A DNA stretch of 64,000 bases from contig CANHLE010000001.1 of assembly GCA_947461435.1 (NCBI GenBank), forward strand, positions 62,001 to 126,000. Reading direction: 5' to 3'. Within the stretch, counting starts at the first letter, position 1. Each line of letters begins with the position of its first letter. The translations under genes were made by a program, and so were the position numbers. This document shows, in pieces, positions 34,062 through 43,235 of this stretch. Below the pieces are notes generated by a model that made no database searches, was not told the origin of the DNA, and worked only from the letters and a program-made list of their open reading frames with translations. Origin of the DNA: Paracoccaceae bacterium. Lineage in GTDB: Bacteria > Pseudomonadota > Alphaproteobacteria > Rhodobacterales > Rhodobacteraceae.

Positions 34062-35570
34062 ATGCGTTCACGTCGTCCTGCCCGATCCGCCCATGACATT
34101 CCGCAGCGCCCTTGGGGGCAGGTGCCGCGTCTGTATGATCCGATCCGGGTGATCTCGGACGATCAGGTGGAAGCGATCCATCGGGCGTCGTTGCAGCTTT
34201 TGGCGAAGCAAGGGATCCGTGTGCTGAACGGTGCCGCGATTGATGCCTATCGCCGGGCCGGGGCGCGGGTTGAGGATGCCATGGTGTTTCTGGATCCGGA
34301 CATGGTGATGGAGCATCTGGCGAGTGTGCCCCGCACCTTCAAGATTGCGGCAAGAAACCGCGCAAAGGATCTGCGATTTGGCGGCAACGACATGGTCTTT
34401 TCGTCCGTTGGCGGGCCGGCTTATGTGATGGATCTTGATCGGGGCCGCCGCGATGGCAGTCTGGCCGACATGAATGATTTTCTGAAGCTGTGCCAATCCT
34501 TGAATGTCATTCAGCAAGAATCCGGGGGCCCGTTGGAGCCGATGGATCTGCCCGCGCGCACCCGGCATCTGGACCATTACCATTCGGTCATCACGTTGAT
34601 GGACAAAAGTTGGAACCTTAACGCCTTGGGGCGGGGACGCACCATGGATGGGATCGAAATGGCAGCCCTGTCGATGGGCTGGACGGTGGATGATCTGCTT
34701 GCAACGCCCATGATGATGGGGGTGATCAACACCAACTCGCCCCGGCAATTGGACAATCCGATGTCGGAGGGGCTGATGTGTCTGGCCGAACATGGACAGG
34801 TCGCCATCGTGACGCCCTTTACACTGGCCGGTGCCATGGCGCCGATCACGATGGCGGGCGCTTTGGTGCTGCAACATGCCGAGGCGATGTTTGGCATTGT
34901 TCTGACGCAGATCGTGCGACGGGGCGTGCCGGTGATGTATGGGGGTTTCACGTCGAATGTGGATATGAAAACCGGCGCACCGGCCTTTGGTACACCCGAA
35001 TATACCAAGGCGGCCCAAGCCTCGGGGCAGTTGGCGCGGCGCATTGGCGTGCCCTTCCGATCGTCCAACGTCACGGCGGCCAATACGGTGGATGCGCAAG
35101 CGGCCTATGAATCGCAGATGGCGCTGTGGGGCTGTTTGATGGGGGGGGCGCATCTTGTGATCCATGCCGCGGGCTGGATGCATGGCGGGCTGACGGCGTC
35201 TTATGAAAAGCTGATTCTGGACGCGGAAATGCTGGGCATGATGCAGAGTTATTTCACCCCGATGGAGGTGACGGAGGAGAGTCTGGGTCTGGAGGCGATT
35301 GCCGAAGCGGGCGTGGGCGGGCATTTCTTTGGGACGGCGCATACCATGTCTCGGTATGAAACGGCGTTTCACGCGCCGATGGTGTCGAACGGTGACAACT
35401 ATCCCAATTGGCTGCAGCGCGGATCCGAAGATGCGCCGCAGCGCGCCAATCGCATCTGGAAGGATTTGCTGGCGACCTATGAAGCCCCGCCCTTGGACCC
35501 GGCCATCCGCGAGGCGGTGGATGATTATGTCGCCCGGCGCAAGGCCGAGGGCGGGGTTGAGACGAACTGA
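34062..35570 (+). CDS. Trimethylamine-methyltransferase (MttB) family protein without pyrrolysine
   Basis: The 502-residue protein belongs to the MttB superfamily: LHRASL-type start (VEAIHRASLQLLAKQGIRVL), a barrel with LGRGRTMDGIEMAAL, and TPFTLAGAMAPITMAGALVLQHAEA near the middle. The frame runs without an in-frame amber codon, so it is the non-pyrrolysine class, whose characterised members demethylate quaternary amines such as glycine betaine, proline betaine or carnitine and pass the methyl to a corrinoid protein. No corrinoid-binding protein or reactivase is encoded nearby. GAGGTAAG precedes the ATG, three bases after the TMADH-like stop. Confidence 0.86.
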   Translation: MRSRRPARSAHDIPQRPWGQVPRLYDPIRVISDDQVEAIHRASLQLLAKQGIRVLNGAAIDAYRRAGARVEDAMVFLDPDMVMEHLASVPRTFKIAARNRAKDLRFGGNDMVFSSVGGPAYVMDLDRGRRDGSLADMNDFLKLCQSLNVIQQESGGPLEPMDLPARTRHLDHYHSVITLMDKSWNLNALGRGRTMDGIEMAALSMGWTVDDLLATPMMMGVINTNSPRQLDNPMSEGLMCLAEHGQVAIVTPFTLAGAMAPITMAGALVLQHAEAMFGIVLTQIVRRGVPVMYGGFTSNVDMKTGAPAFGTPEYTKAAQASGQLARRIGVPFRSSNVTAANTVDAQAAYESQMALWGCLMGGAHLVIHAAGWMHGGLTASYEKLILDAEMLGMMQSYFTPMEVTEESLGLEAIAEAGVGGHFFGTAHTMSRYETAFHAPMVSNGDNYPNWLQRGSEDAPQRANRIWKDLLATYEAPPLDPAIREAVDDYVARRKAEGGVETN

Positions 35571-35640
35571 TCGGCCGGCGGGGCTTGCCGCGCTTGGCGC
35601 TTCTCGACTAGGTTGCCCAAGCGCATATTTTGGGGGCCAG

Positions 35641-36576
35641 ATGTTCGTTCGCGAAACGCCGCAATGGAAAGACTTTGGCCGTGATCTGGTGTCGGCGATG
35701 GTGGTGACGGCCGGGGCGCAGGGGCTGCATGCAGATGCCATGGGTCTGGTGGTGATGACGCCGGGGCAGGGCGGGGCGGCGGCGGGGCCGGTGGGTTTTG
35801 TGCATCGGGGCGATTGGCACTGCTATCCATGCTCTTTGGTCAAACCCTTTCACCTGATCCATGCCTTGCACGCCTTGGAACAAGGAAGGATTGTGGCGCA
35901 ATCCGAATTTGACCGGGCCCTGCGTGACATGATCTTGTGGTCATCAAACACCGCCACGAATTATGTGATTGATCTTCTTACGGGCACGACCGGCGATACG
36001 CTGCTGTACGGGGCCGATTATATGGATTGGTGCGCCAAACGGGACCGTCTGAACGGCTTTTATGACAAGCTGGGTTGGGACGAGTGGGCCGGGTCGAACA
36101 TCGTGCAAAAGTTGATGGACGACACCCGCTATGGCCGCGAAGCGCAATTTGCGGGAGACGCGGGCGAGAATTTGAACGGGCTGACGCCGCTGTCGGTTGC
36201 CCGCCTGATGTGGGAGATGTTCGAGGGAACGCTGCCCGTCTCGCGGCCGATGTTGGGCCGGGCGCAGGCGATTTTGTCGCGCGATCCCAAAGGGCCGGAC
36301 GCGCTTAATCCGCATTATCAACTGTCCGAATATCTGGGCGGCGATCTGCCAAGCGATGTGCAGATATGGTCCAAGGCCGGGCACAACCTGTGGACCGGGG
36401 ATAGCAAGGCCAGTTGGTACAAACATGACATGATCCGAATGGTTGCCCCCGGCCGGGCACCTTTGACGGTGGTGTTGATGACGCAGGGCAAGGGGTTGGC
36501 GCAAGACCATCCGGGGGCCTTTCCTGCCTTGGGCCGCCTGATCTGGGAAATGACCGAGGAGATTTGCCATGTCTGA
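35641..36576 (+). CDS. Serine hydrolase, class A beta-lactamase-like
   Basis: The 311-residue protein has the penicillin-binding-fold triad: S-L-V-K (S65-K68) in PCSLVKPFHL, S-S-N (101-103) in SSNTATNYVI, and a KTG-like KAGHN near 245. It lacks a signal peptide, so a cytoplasmic hydrolase or amidase rather than a secreted beta-lactamase is more likely. The ATG at 35641 follows a G-rich stretch; the longer frame to 35299 overlaps the MttB gene and is rejected. It overlaps the proline iminopeptidase gene by eight bases, suggesting joint action on amide- or ester-containing small peptides. Confidence 0.8.
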   Translation: MFVRETPQWKDFGRDLVSAMVVTAGAQGLHADAMGLVVMTPGQGGAAAGPVGFVHRGDWHCYPCSLVKPFHLIHALHALEQGRIVAQSEFDRALRDMILWSSNTATNYVIDLLTGTTGDTLLYGADYMDWCAKRDRLNGFYDKLGWDEWAGSNIVQKLMDDTRYGREAQFAGDAGENLNGLTPLSVARLMWEMFEGTLPVSRPMLGRAQAILSRDPKGPDALNPHYQLSEYLGGDLPSDVQIWSKAGHNLWTGDSKASWYKHDMIRMVAPGRAPLTVVLMTQGKGLAQDHPGAFPALGRLIWEMTEEICHV

Positions 36577-37525
36577 GCGCCTTGTCCCATTTCCGGCCCA
36601 AGCCGCGCGCCGGACGGGCCGACTGCGGGTGACGGACCTGCACGAGATCTATTTTGAAGAACATGGCAACCCGACTGGCAAACCGGTCGTCATTTTGCAT
36701 GGCGGGCCGGGCGGGGGGATTTCGCCGTTTCTGGCGCAGTCGCATGATCCCAAGGTTTACCGGATCGTTCTGTTTGATCAGCGCGGATGCGGCAATTCAA
36801 CCCCAAATGCCAGCGTGGTTGACAATACGACCTGGGATCTGGTCGGCGATATCGAGGTACTGCGCCGCCATCTGGGCATTGATCGCTGGCAGGTGGTGGG
36901 CGGATCCTGGGGGTCAACCCTTGCGCTTTGCTATGCGCTGACCCATCCCACCCGCGTCAGCGAATTGATCTTGCGCGGGATCTTCACCTTGCGGAAATCG
37001 GAAATCGACTGGTTCTACCAAAAGGGCGCAGACGCCTTCTTTCCGGATGCGTGGCAGGGATTTGTGGCCCCCATCCCCGTGGCGGAACGCGGCGATCTTT
37101 TGGGAGCGTATCACCGGCGACTGACGGGACCGGACGGAGCAGAAAAAGACGCCTGCGCCCGCGCCTGGAGCCGCTGGGAAGGCACCACGATTTCCTTGTT
37201 GCCCAATGCCGCGCGGGAAGAGGAATTTTCGGATGCATCTTTTGCGGCGGCCTTTGCTGCGATCGAATGTCATTATTTCCGCAACGGCGGTTTTTTTGCT
37301 CAAGACGGGTGGATCTTGAAAAATGCGGGCCAGCTGGCACATATTCCCGGTGTGATCGTGCAAGGCCGCTATGATATGTGCACGCCGTTTCGCACGGCAT
37401 GGGATCTGCATCAGGCCTGGCCAGAGGCGCAGTTTGAGGTGGTGCATGATGCGGGTCACACGGGAACCGAACCGGGGATCATGGACGCCATGCGCCGCGC
37501 GGCCTGTGGGTTTTGCGAAGGATAG
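36569..37525 (+). CDS. pip: Proline iminopeptidase, alpha/beta hydrolase
   Basis: The 318-residue enzyme has the oxyanion-hole motif HGGPGGG (44-50), DQRGCGNSTPN, the nucleophile elbow GGSWGST (Ser113) and a late His in VHDAGHTG. These are hallmarks of prolyl aminopeptidases of the S33 family, which release N-terminal proline from small peptides in the cytoplasm. It is followed by a convergent dipeptidase gene and a second peptide importer, consistent with peptide use. Confidence 0.9.
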   Translation: MSERLVPFPAQAARRTGRLRVTDLHEIYFEEHGNPTGKPVVILHGGPGGGISPFLAQSHDPKVYRIVLFDQRGCGNSTPNASVVDNTTWDLVGDIEVLRRHLGIDRWQVVGGSWGSTLALCYALTHPTRVSELILRGIFTLRKSEIDWFYQKGADAFFPDAWQGFVAPIPVAERGDLLGAYHRRLTGPDGAEKDACARAWSRWEGTTISLLPNAAREEEFSDASFAAAFAAIECHYFRNGGFFAQDGWILKNAGQLAHIPGVIVQGRYDMCTPFRTAWDLHQAWPEAQFEVVHDAGHTGTEPGIMDAMRRAACGFCEG

Positions 37526-37556
37526 CCGCCAAAACGCCGTCATGGCTGCCGCGCGG

Positions 37557-38594
37557 TCAGCCTATGACACGGTCCAGCATATCCACCCAATTGTCCCAGC
37601 ACAGGCGCTGGATGAGGGTTTCGCCGTAGCCCGCCCGTTCCATGGCCGCGATCAGATGCGGCAAACCGCTGGCGTCACGCAAAAAGTGGGGGATCATGGT
37701 GCCGTCAAAATCGGATCCCAAGGCGACCCCCCCTTCGCCCAGAATCGACAAAAGGTGATCCAGATGGCGGATCAGAACCTCGGGCGCGGTATCGGGGTTC
37801 TTGATCCCGTCGGCGCGCACGAAAGCACAGCCGAAGTTGAGCCCGACCAGCCCGCCGCGTTCGGCCATTGCGGTCAATTGTTTGTCGGTCAGATTGCGGG
37901 TGGCGGCCGTCAGGGCATGGGCCGCTGAATGGGTTGAAATAAGGGGGCGGGCGGAAATCTTGGCCACATCCCAAAACCCGGCTTCATTCAGGTGGGCGAG
38001 ATCCATCAAGATGCCCAAGCTGTCACATTCGACCACAAGCCGCTTTCCGGCGTCGGTCAGCCCCGGCCCGGTATCGGGGCTGGACGGGAAGATAAAGGGT
38101 ACGCCGTGGCCGAAGATGTTTGGCCGGCTCCAGACCAGACCGATCGAGCGTAGTCCGGCGGCGTGGAACAGGTGCAGTTCTTCCAGATCGGCGCTGATTG
38201 CTTCGGCGCCTTCCAAGTGCAGAACGGCCGCGATGGCGCCGTCTGCCCGCGCGGCCCGAATGTCGCCCGCCGAACGGCAGGCGCGGATGACATCGGGCCA
38301 AGACCGTGTCAGCTTTGCAAAGATCGCAAACTGCGCGATCGTCTCGCGCCGTGCGCCCTCGGCATCGATCTGGGGAAAGTGGCGGGCCATGGCCATAGGG
38401 TCGGGTGCGCCCGACGGATCGTTGGCCGCCCAGACGGCAAACAGCCCCCCGCCCAGCCCCCCCGAGACCATCTTGGCGTGATCGATATCCCCCGAGGGCC
38501 GCCCTTCAAAGAAACTGCGAGCGGTGAGATCCCTTTCACGCAGCAGACATGACAGCAGGTCGTTGTGACCATCGAAGATCAAATACTGCGCCAT
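37557..38594 (-). CDS. Membrane-dipeptidase-family (M19) peptidase
   Basis: The 345-residue zinc peptidase has the N-terminal metal motif FDGHNDLLS (His9, Asp11), a conserved Glu in LHLEGAEAI near 125, and the His pair around SHSAAH-type STHSAAHAL near 220. M19 enzymes cleave dipeptides, often with a D- or dehydro-residue at the C-terminal side. There is no signal peptide, so it should be cytoplasmic. It is a clear paralogue of the protein at 44005 (shared WSRPNIFGHGVPF/WSRPTIFGHGVPF). It is divergent from the importer genes. Confidence 0.88.
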   Translation of the reverse strand: MAQYLIFDGHNDLLSCLLRERDLTARSFFEGRPSGDIDHAKMVSGGLGGGLFAVWAANDPSGAPDPMAMARHFPQIDAEGARRETIAQFAIFAKLTRSWPDVIRACRSAGDIRAARADGAIAAVLHLEGAEAISADLEELHLFHAAGLRSIGLVWSRPNIFGHGVPFIFPSSPDTGPGLTDAGKRLVVECDSLGILMDLAHLNEAGFWDVAKISARPLISTHSAAHALTAATRNLTDKQLTAMAERGGLVGLNFGCAFVRADGIKNPDTAPEVLIRHLDHLLSILGEGGVALGSDFDGTMIPHFLRDASGLPHLIAAMERAGYGETLIQRLCWDNWVDMLDRVIG

Positions 38595-38747
38595 TGTGTG
38601 CCCCTGCAGACCCTTCTGGGCCTGACCCGTTCAATTTCATTGACAAGATTGCATGAAAGTTGGCCAGATGGTCAAGGAACAACGCAAAGACTCAGTCTCG
38701 CTGTTACACAATATTAGAAAAAACGGAACCACAACAAGGAGTTGACC

Positions 38748-40346
38748 ATGATTTTCCAACCCACACGCCGGGGCTTGGGCAAACTTGCCGTTGCTGCACT
38801 GATGCTGGGCGCGTCGCCCATGGCCCTTTTGGCCGAAACGCCCGCAGATACGCTTGTGATCGCCGATGCGATTGACGACATCGTATCGCTGGATCCGGCC
38901 GAGGCCTATGAATTTTCTGGTCTGGACGTAAACAACAATACCTATGACGGGTTGGTTGAACTGGATCCGACGAGCGGGCAGATGGTACCCGGACTGGCCG
39001 AAAGCTGGTCTGTGGCCGAGGATGGCATGACCTATACCTTCAAGATGAAGGCCGGGATTACCTTTGGGTCGGGCAACCCGTTGACCGCTGATGATGCGGC
39101 CTTCTCGCTGCAGCGGGCGATCAAACTGAACAAGACACCTTCCTTTATTCTGAGCCAGTTTGGCTGGACGCCGGAAAACGTGGATACGATGGTCACCGCA
39201 TCTGGCGATACCTTGACGATCAAGACCGACAAAGCCTATGCGCCGACCTTCTTGTACAACTGCCTGACCTCGGGCGTCGCCTCGATTGTGGACAAGGCGG
39301 ATGTCATGGCCAACGAAGTGGCCGGGGATATGGGGTATGAGTATCTGAAGAACCATTCGGCCGGAACGGGCCCCTATATTCTGAAATCCTTCAAGCCGAA
39401 CGAAGGCTATATCCTTGAAGCGCGCACCGGCCATTGGCGCGGTGATGCCAAGATCCCCAAAATCTTCATGCAGCACGTTCCCGAAGCCGCGACCCAGCGC
39501 CTGATGCTGGAAAAGGGTGACATTGACGTGGCCCGCGAACTGACGCCGACCGATATCGAAGGATTGTCGGGCAACGCCGACGTCAAGATGCAGCAGGATG
39601 TGGGCGGTCAGGTGTTCTATCTGGCCTTCAACCAGAAGAACGAAAACTACAAAAACCCCAAGCTGCTGGACGCGATGCGCTGGGCGATCGACTATCAGGG
39701 GATGGTTGATACCTTCTTGAAGGGCACCGAAGTGGTGCATCAGAACTTCTTGCCGAAGGGGTATCTGGGCGCGCTGGACGACAATCCTTATTCGCTGGAT
39801 ATCGAAAAAGCCAAGGCATTGGTTGCCGAATCCGGGATTGCCAATCCGACTGTCACCTTGTCGGTGCGCAACGCATCGGACCGCATGGATATGGCCCAAT
39901 CTATCCAGAACACCTTTGGCCAAGCGGGCATCAAGGTGGAACTGAAGGTGGGCGAGGGTGCCGAGCAGCTGGAGGAATACCGCGGCCGACTGCATGATGC
40001 GACCTTGCAATCGTGGGGCCCGGACTATCCCGATCCGCATACCAACGCGTCGACCTTCGCCCAAAATCCGGACAATTCGGACGAGGCCAAAGCGACAGGC
40101 TATCTGGCATGGCGCAATGCCTATGATCCGGGCGAGTTGACGGCGCAGACTCAAGCGGCTGTCGAAGAGATGGATCCGGCAAAGCGGATCGAGATGTACG
40201 CGCAGATCCAAAAGCAGATCCGCGAAACCTCTCCCTTCATCTTGATGTTCCAGATCAGCTATCAGACCGGGATGCGGGGCAATGTCGGGAACTTCTTCAC
40301 CGGTGGTTCGACCGATTCGGCCGCCTATTGGCTGGTGACGAAGTAA
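38748..40346 (+). CDS. Family 5 ABC transporter substrate-binding protein (second importer)
   Basis: The 532-residue precursor has an N-terminal export signal (PTRRGLGKLAVAALMLGAS, cleavage near LLAE) and typical family 5 segments: LDPAEAYEFSG, YTFKMKAGITFGSGNPLTADDAAFS, GTGPYILKSFKPNEGY and WGPDYPDPHTN. AAGGAG (38736-38741) lies six bases before ATG 38748; an in-frame TTG two codons earlier is rejected. A TTGACA box at 38640-38645 is the only promoter-like element I can point to. Dipeptidase genes on both sides point to a di- or oligopeptide ligand. Confidence 0.9.
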   Translation: MIFQPTRRGLGKLAVAALMLGASPMALLAETPADTLVIADAIDDIVSLDPAEAYEFSGLDVNNNTYDGLVELDPTSGQMVPGLAESWSVAEDGMTYTFKMKAGITFGSGNPLTADDAAFSLQRAIKLNKTPSFILSQFGWTPENVDTMVTASGDTLTIKTDKAYAPTFLYNCLTSGVASIVDKADVMANEVAGDMGYEYLKNHSAGTGPYILKSFKPNEGYILEARTGHWRGDAKIPKIFMQHVPEAATQRLMLEKGDIDVARELTPTDIEGLSGNADVKMQQDVGGQVFYLAFNQKNENYKNPKLLDAMRWAIDYQGMVDTFLKGTEVVHQNFLPKGYLGALDDNPYSLDIEKAKALVAESGIANPTVTLSVRNASDRMDMAQSIQNTFGQAGIKVELKVGEGAEQLEEYRGRLHDATLQSWGPDYPDPHTNASTFAQNPDNSDEAKATGYLAWRNAYDPGELTAQTQAAVEEMDPAKRIEMYAQIQKQIRETSPFILMFQISYQTGMRGNVGNFFTGGSTDSAAYWLVTK

Positions 40347-40377
40347 AACTTAGGGCAGGATCCCATCTTGCACCGTC

Positions 40378-40420
40378 TCGGGGGAAACAGCGATTTCCCC
40401 CGGGGCACCTTTCTTTTTTA
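40378..40420 (+). terminator. Hairpin with T-rich tail between binding protein and permease (attenuator)
   Basis: GGGGGAAA (40380-40387) pairs perfectly with TTTCCCCC (40394-40401) around a six-base loop, extendable by one or two pairs. It is followed by CACCTTTCTTTTTTA. The position after the binding-protein gene and before the permease suggests partial termination that favours binding-protein expression. Confidence 0.7.
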
Positions 40421-40464
40421 TTGTCTTGGCCGATGACACGCGATCGGGCGTTGGAGAAGTCTTT

Positions 40465-41505
40465 GTGACGTCAGATCGCATGACAAGCACGGTTCGGCAG
40501 ATCGGGGGGACGGCGCTGACGCTGCTTGTCACCTTTATCGGACTATTGGCTGTGACCTTTATCATCAGCCGCGTGGTGCCGATTGATCCAGTCAGCTCAA
40601 TCCTGGGCGACAGGGCTTCGGCCGCGCAGATCGCCGAAGCGCGTGAGCGTCTGGGGCTGGATCAGCCGATGTGGCAACAATTCTGGATCTATGTCACACA
40701 AGCCCTGCAGGGGGATCTGGGCCTTTCCGTGCGCACCCGCGAGCCGGTGGCCGCCGAAATTGCGCGGTATTTCCCCGCCACCTTGGAACTTGCGACCCTT
40801 GCCACGATCCTGGGCGTTGTCGTGGGCGTGCCCGCAGGGGTTCTGGCCGCAACAAAGCCGGGCAGCCTTTATGACCAGATCGTGCGGCTGATCGGGCTGA
40901 TGGGCTATTCCATGCCGGTGTTCTGGCTTGGGTTGATCGGACTTTTGGTGTTTTACGGTCAGCTTGGCTGGGTCTCTGGGCCTGGACGATTGGACGCCAG
41001 TTTCCAGATGATGTTTGAATTCGAAGTGACGCCATTGACGGGCATGATCCTTGTCGATACCGCGCTTGCCGGACGGTGGGACATGTTTGCCAATGCGTTC
41101 AGTCACATCATCCTGCCTGCCAGTCTTTTGGGCTATATCTCTATGGCGTATATCAGCCGGATGACCCGCAGTTTCATGATGAATGAGCTGGGGCAGGAAT
41201 ATATCACGACCGCCCGGGTGAAGGGCATGCCAGAGCGCCGGGTGGTATGGGTTCACGCCATGCGCAATGTGATGGTGCCGCTGATTACGGTGGTGGCGCT
41301 GTCCTATGCCAGCCTGCTGGAAGGGGCGGTTCTGACCGAGACGATCTTTGCCTGGCCCGGACTTGGCAGTTACATCACCGATGCCTTGTTGGTGGCCGAC
41401 ATGCCGGCAGTTCTGGGGGGCACGGTGGTGGTCGGGGCGGTGTTCATCGGGCTGAACATGCTGTCAGATCTGTTGTACCGTCTTGTTGATCCGAGGGCTT
41501 TGTGA
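40465..41505 (+). CDS. ABC transporter permease, DppB type (second importer)
   Basis: The 346-residue membrane protein has an early helix (LTLLVTFIGLLAVTFIISRVVP), the motif ARERLGLDQPMWQQF, about six spans, and the coupling loop HAMRNVMVPLITVV. I choose GTG 40465, which has GGAGAAG eight bases upstream; ATG 40480 lacks a ribosome site, and the frame upstream begins with a TTG in the leader. The stop overlaps the next permease in TGATG. Confidence 0.87.
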   Translation: MTSDRMTSTVRQIGGTALTLLVTFIGLLAVTFIISRVVPIDPVSSILGDRASAAQIAEARERLGLDQPMWQQFWIYVTQALQGDLGLSVRTREPVAAEIARYFPATLELATLATILGVVVGVPAGVLAATKPGSLYDQIVRLIGLMGYSMPVFWLGLIGLLVFYGQLGWVSGPGRLDASFQMMFEFEVTPLTGMILVDTALAGRWDMFANAFSHIILPASLLGYISMAYISRMTRSFMMNELGQEYITTARVKGMPERRVVWVHAMRNVMVPLITVVALSYASLLEGAVLTETIFAWPGLGSYITDALLVADMPAVLGGTVVVGAVFIGLNMLSDLLYRLVDPRAL

Positions 41506-42407
41506 TGCGCACCATGGACTGGCTTCGCGATCAAAACCCCACCAGCCGCGCGCAGGCCCGGGCGGGACAGGCCTATTTGAATTGGCTGCGATTGAGACGC
41601 AATCCCTTGGCGATGGCCGGGCTTTTGATCACGGTGATCTTGTTGCTGGTGGCCCTGCTGGCCCCTTGGCTTGCGCCGCATGATCCCATCGCCCAAGATC
41701 TGTCGCAGCGTCTGTTGCCGCCCTTGTCACCCGGTTATCCGATGGGAACGGATGAATTCGGCCGCGATATCCTAAGCCGGATCCTGTTTGGCAGCCGCAT
41801 TACCTTGTATATCGTGCTGCTGGTCGTGTTGACGGCCCCGGTGGCGGGGCTGTTCATCGGCACGGTTGCGGGATATTTTGGCGGCTGGGTGGATGCCGTG
41901 TTGATGCGGATCACCGATATCTTTCTGGCCTTTCCCAAGCTGATTTTGGCGCTGGCGCTTGTGGCGGTCTTGGGCCCGGGCATGGTCAACGCGGTGTTGG
42001 CCATTGCCTTGACATCCTGGCCGCCTTACGCGCGCGTTGCGCGGGCCGAGACGCTGACCGTGCGAAATTCGGACTATATCGCGGCGGTCAAGCTGCAAGG
42101 TGCGGGCGGCGGGCGGGTGATCTGGGGCCATATCATGCCGATGTGCCTGCCTTCGGTGATCATCCGTGTGACCTTGGATATGGCAGGCGTGATCCTTACG
42201 GCGGCTGGACTTGGCTTTTTGGGGCTGGGTGTGCAGCCGCCTTTGCCAGAATGGGGCGCGATGATTTCTTCGGGCCGTAAATATCTGTTCGAACAATGGT
42301 GGGTTGCCACAATGCCGGGGCTTGCCATTTTCATCGTTTCCTTGGGCTTCAACCTTTTGGGAGACGGTCTGCGCGATGTTTTGGACCCAAGGAGTGCAGG
42401 AAAATGA
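41505..42407 (+). CDS. ABC transporter permease, DppC type (second importer)
   Basis: The 300-residue protein has a hydrophilic N-terminus, the first helix then [16 protein letters not shown], the periplasmic [19 protein letters not shown], and the coupling segment [13 protein letters not shown]. It is a partner of the preceding permease. ATG 41505 shares its first base with the last base of the upstream stop codon; a GTG one codon earlier is an alternative. Confidence 0.9.
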   Translation: MRTMDWLRDQNPTSRAQARAGQAYLNWLRLRRNPLAMAGLLITVILLLVALLAPWLAPHDPIAQDLSQRLLPPLSPGYPMGTDEFGRDILSRILFGSRITLYIVLLVVLTAPVAGLFIGTVAGYFGGWVDAVLMRITDIFLAFPKLILALALVAVLGPGMVNAVLAIALTSWPPYARVARAETLTVRNSDYIAAVKLQGAGGGRVIWGHIMPMCLPSVIIRVTLDMAGVILTAAGLGFLGLGVQPPLPEWGAMISSGRKYLFEQWWVATMPGLAIFIVSLGFNLLGDGLRDVLDPRSAGK

Positions 42408-43234
42408 CCCTGCTGTCCGTGCGCAATTTGAAGGTGTCGTTCGACACGGAAACCGGCGTGGTCGAAGCGGTGCGCGGCGTCTCTTTTGATCTGGGGCGCG
42501 AGAGGTTGGGCATCGTAGGGGAATCAGGCTCTGGCAAGACGATGACGGGGCGGTCGGTTTTGCGGTTGATCCGCCCGCCGGGGCGCATCGAAGCCGACGA
42601 GATGCGCTTTGACGGGGTGGATCTGATGGGGGCAAGCGAAACGCAGATGCGGGCCTTGCGGGGCCGGCGCATCGCCATGGTGATGCAAGATCCGAAGTAT
42701 TCGCTGAACCCGGTCATGAAAGTGGGCGCGCAATTGATGGAAGGGCTGCGCCAGCGCGATGGTTTGACGCGCGCCGCCGCCCATATCAAAGCCGTCGAGG
42801 CGTTGGAGGCCGTGCAGATCCGTGACCCAGAGCGGGTGATGCTGGCCTATCCGCACGAATTGTCGGGCGGAATGGGCCAGCGGGTGATGATTGCCATGAT
42901 GTTGATCCCGAACCCTGATTTGCTGATCGCGGACGAACCGACGAGCGCGCTGGATGTGACGGTTCAGGCCGAGGTGCTGGCGATTCTGGACGGTCTGGTT
43001 CGCGACCGGGGGATGGGATTGATCTTTATCAGCCATGATTTGCGACTTGTCGCCCGCTTTTGCGACCGGGTCTTGGTGATGTACAGGGGCAAGATTGTGG
43101 AAGAACTGGCGGCGCGCGATCTGCTGCACGCGCGCCATCCCTATACCCAAGGGTTGCTGAACTGTCTGCCGCGCATCGGGGGGCCACGGCAACCGCTGCC
43201 GGGGCTTGACCGTTCTGCCGATTGGGCGGTGTAA
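42404..43234 (+). CDS. ABC transporter ATP-binding protein, DppD type (second importer)
   Basis: The 276-residue ATPase has Walker A GESGSGKT (39-46), Q-loop [11 protein letters not shown], signature LSGGMGQRV, Walker [13 protein letters not shown] and H-loop SHDLR. The [12 protein letters not shown] tail is the short oligopeptide-ATPase C-terminal motif. AAGGAG precedes ATG 42404, which overlaps the permease stop. Confidence 0.9.
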   Translation: MTLLSVRNLKVSFDTETGVVEAVRGVSFDLGRERLGIVGESGSGKTMTGRSVLRLIRPPGRIEADEMRFDGVDLMGASETQMRALRGRRIAMVMQDPKYSLNPVMKVGAQLMEGLRQRDGLTRAAAHIKAVEALEAVQIRDPERVMLAYPHELSGGMGQRVMIAMMLIPNPDLLIADEPTSALDVTVQAEVLAILDGLVRDRGMGLIFISHDLRLVARFCDRVLVMYRGKIVEELAARDLLHARHPYTQGLLNCLPRIGGPRQPLPGLDRSADWAV

Positions 43235-43235
43235 C

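Noticed and set aside
35641..36576. Antibiotic-resistance beta-lactamase
   Set aside because: The fold motifs are present, but there is no signal peptide and the gene is coupled to a proline iminopeptidase, which points to peptide or amide metabolism.
40426..40464. TTG start for the second DppB-type permease
   Set aside because: It directly follows the attenuator-like hairpin; the GTG at 40465 has a ribosome site and gives a normal N-terminus.
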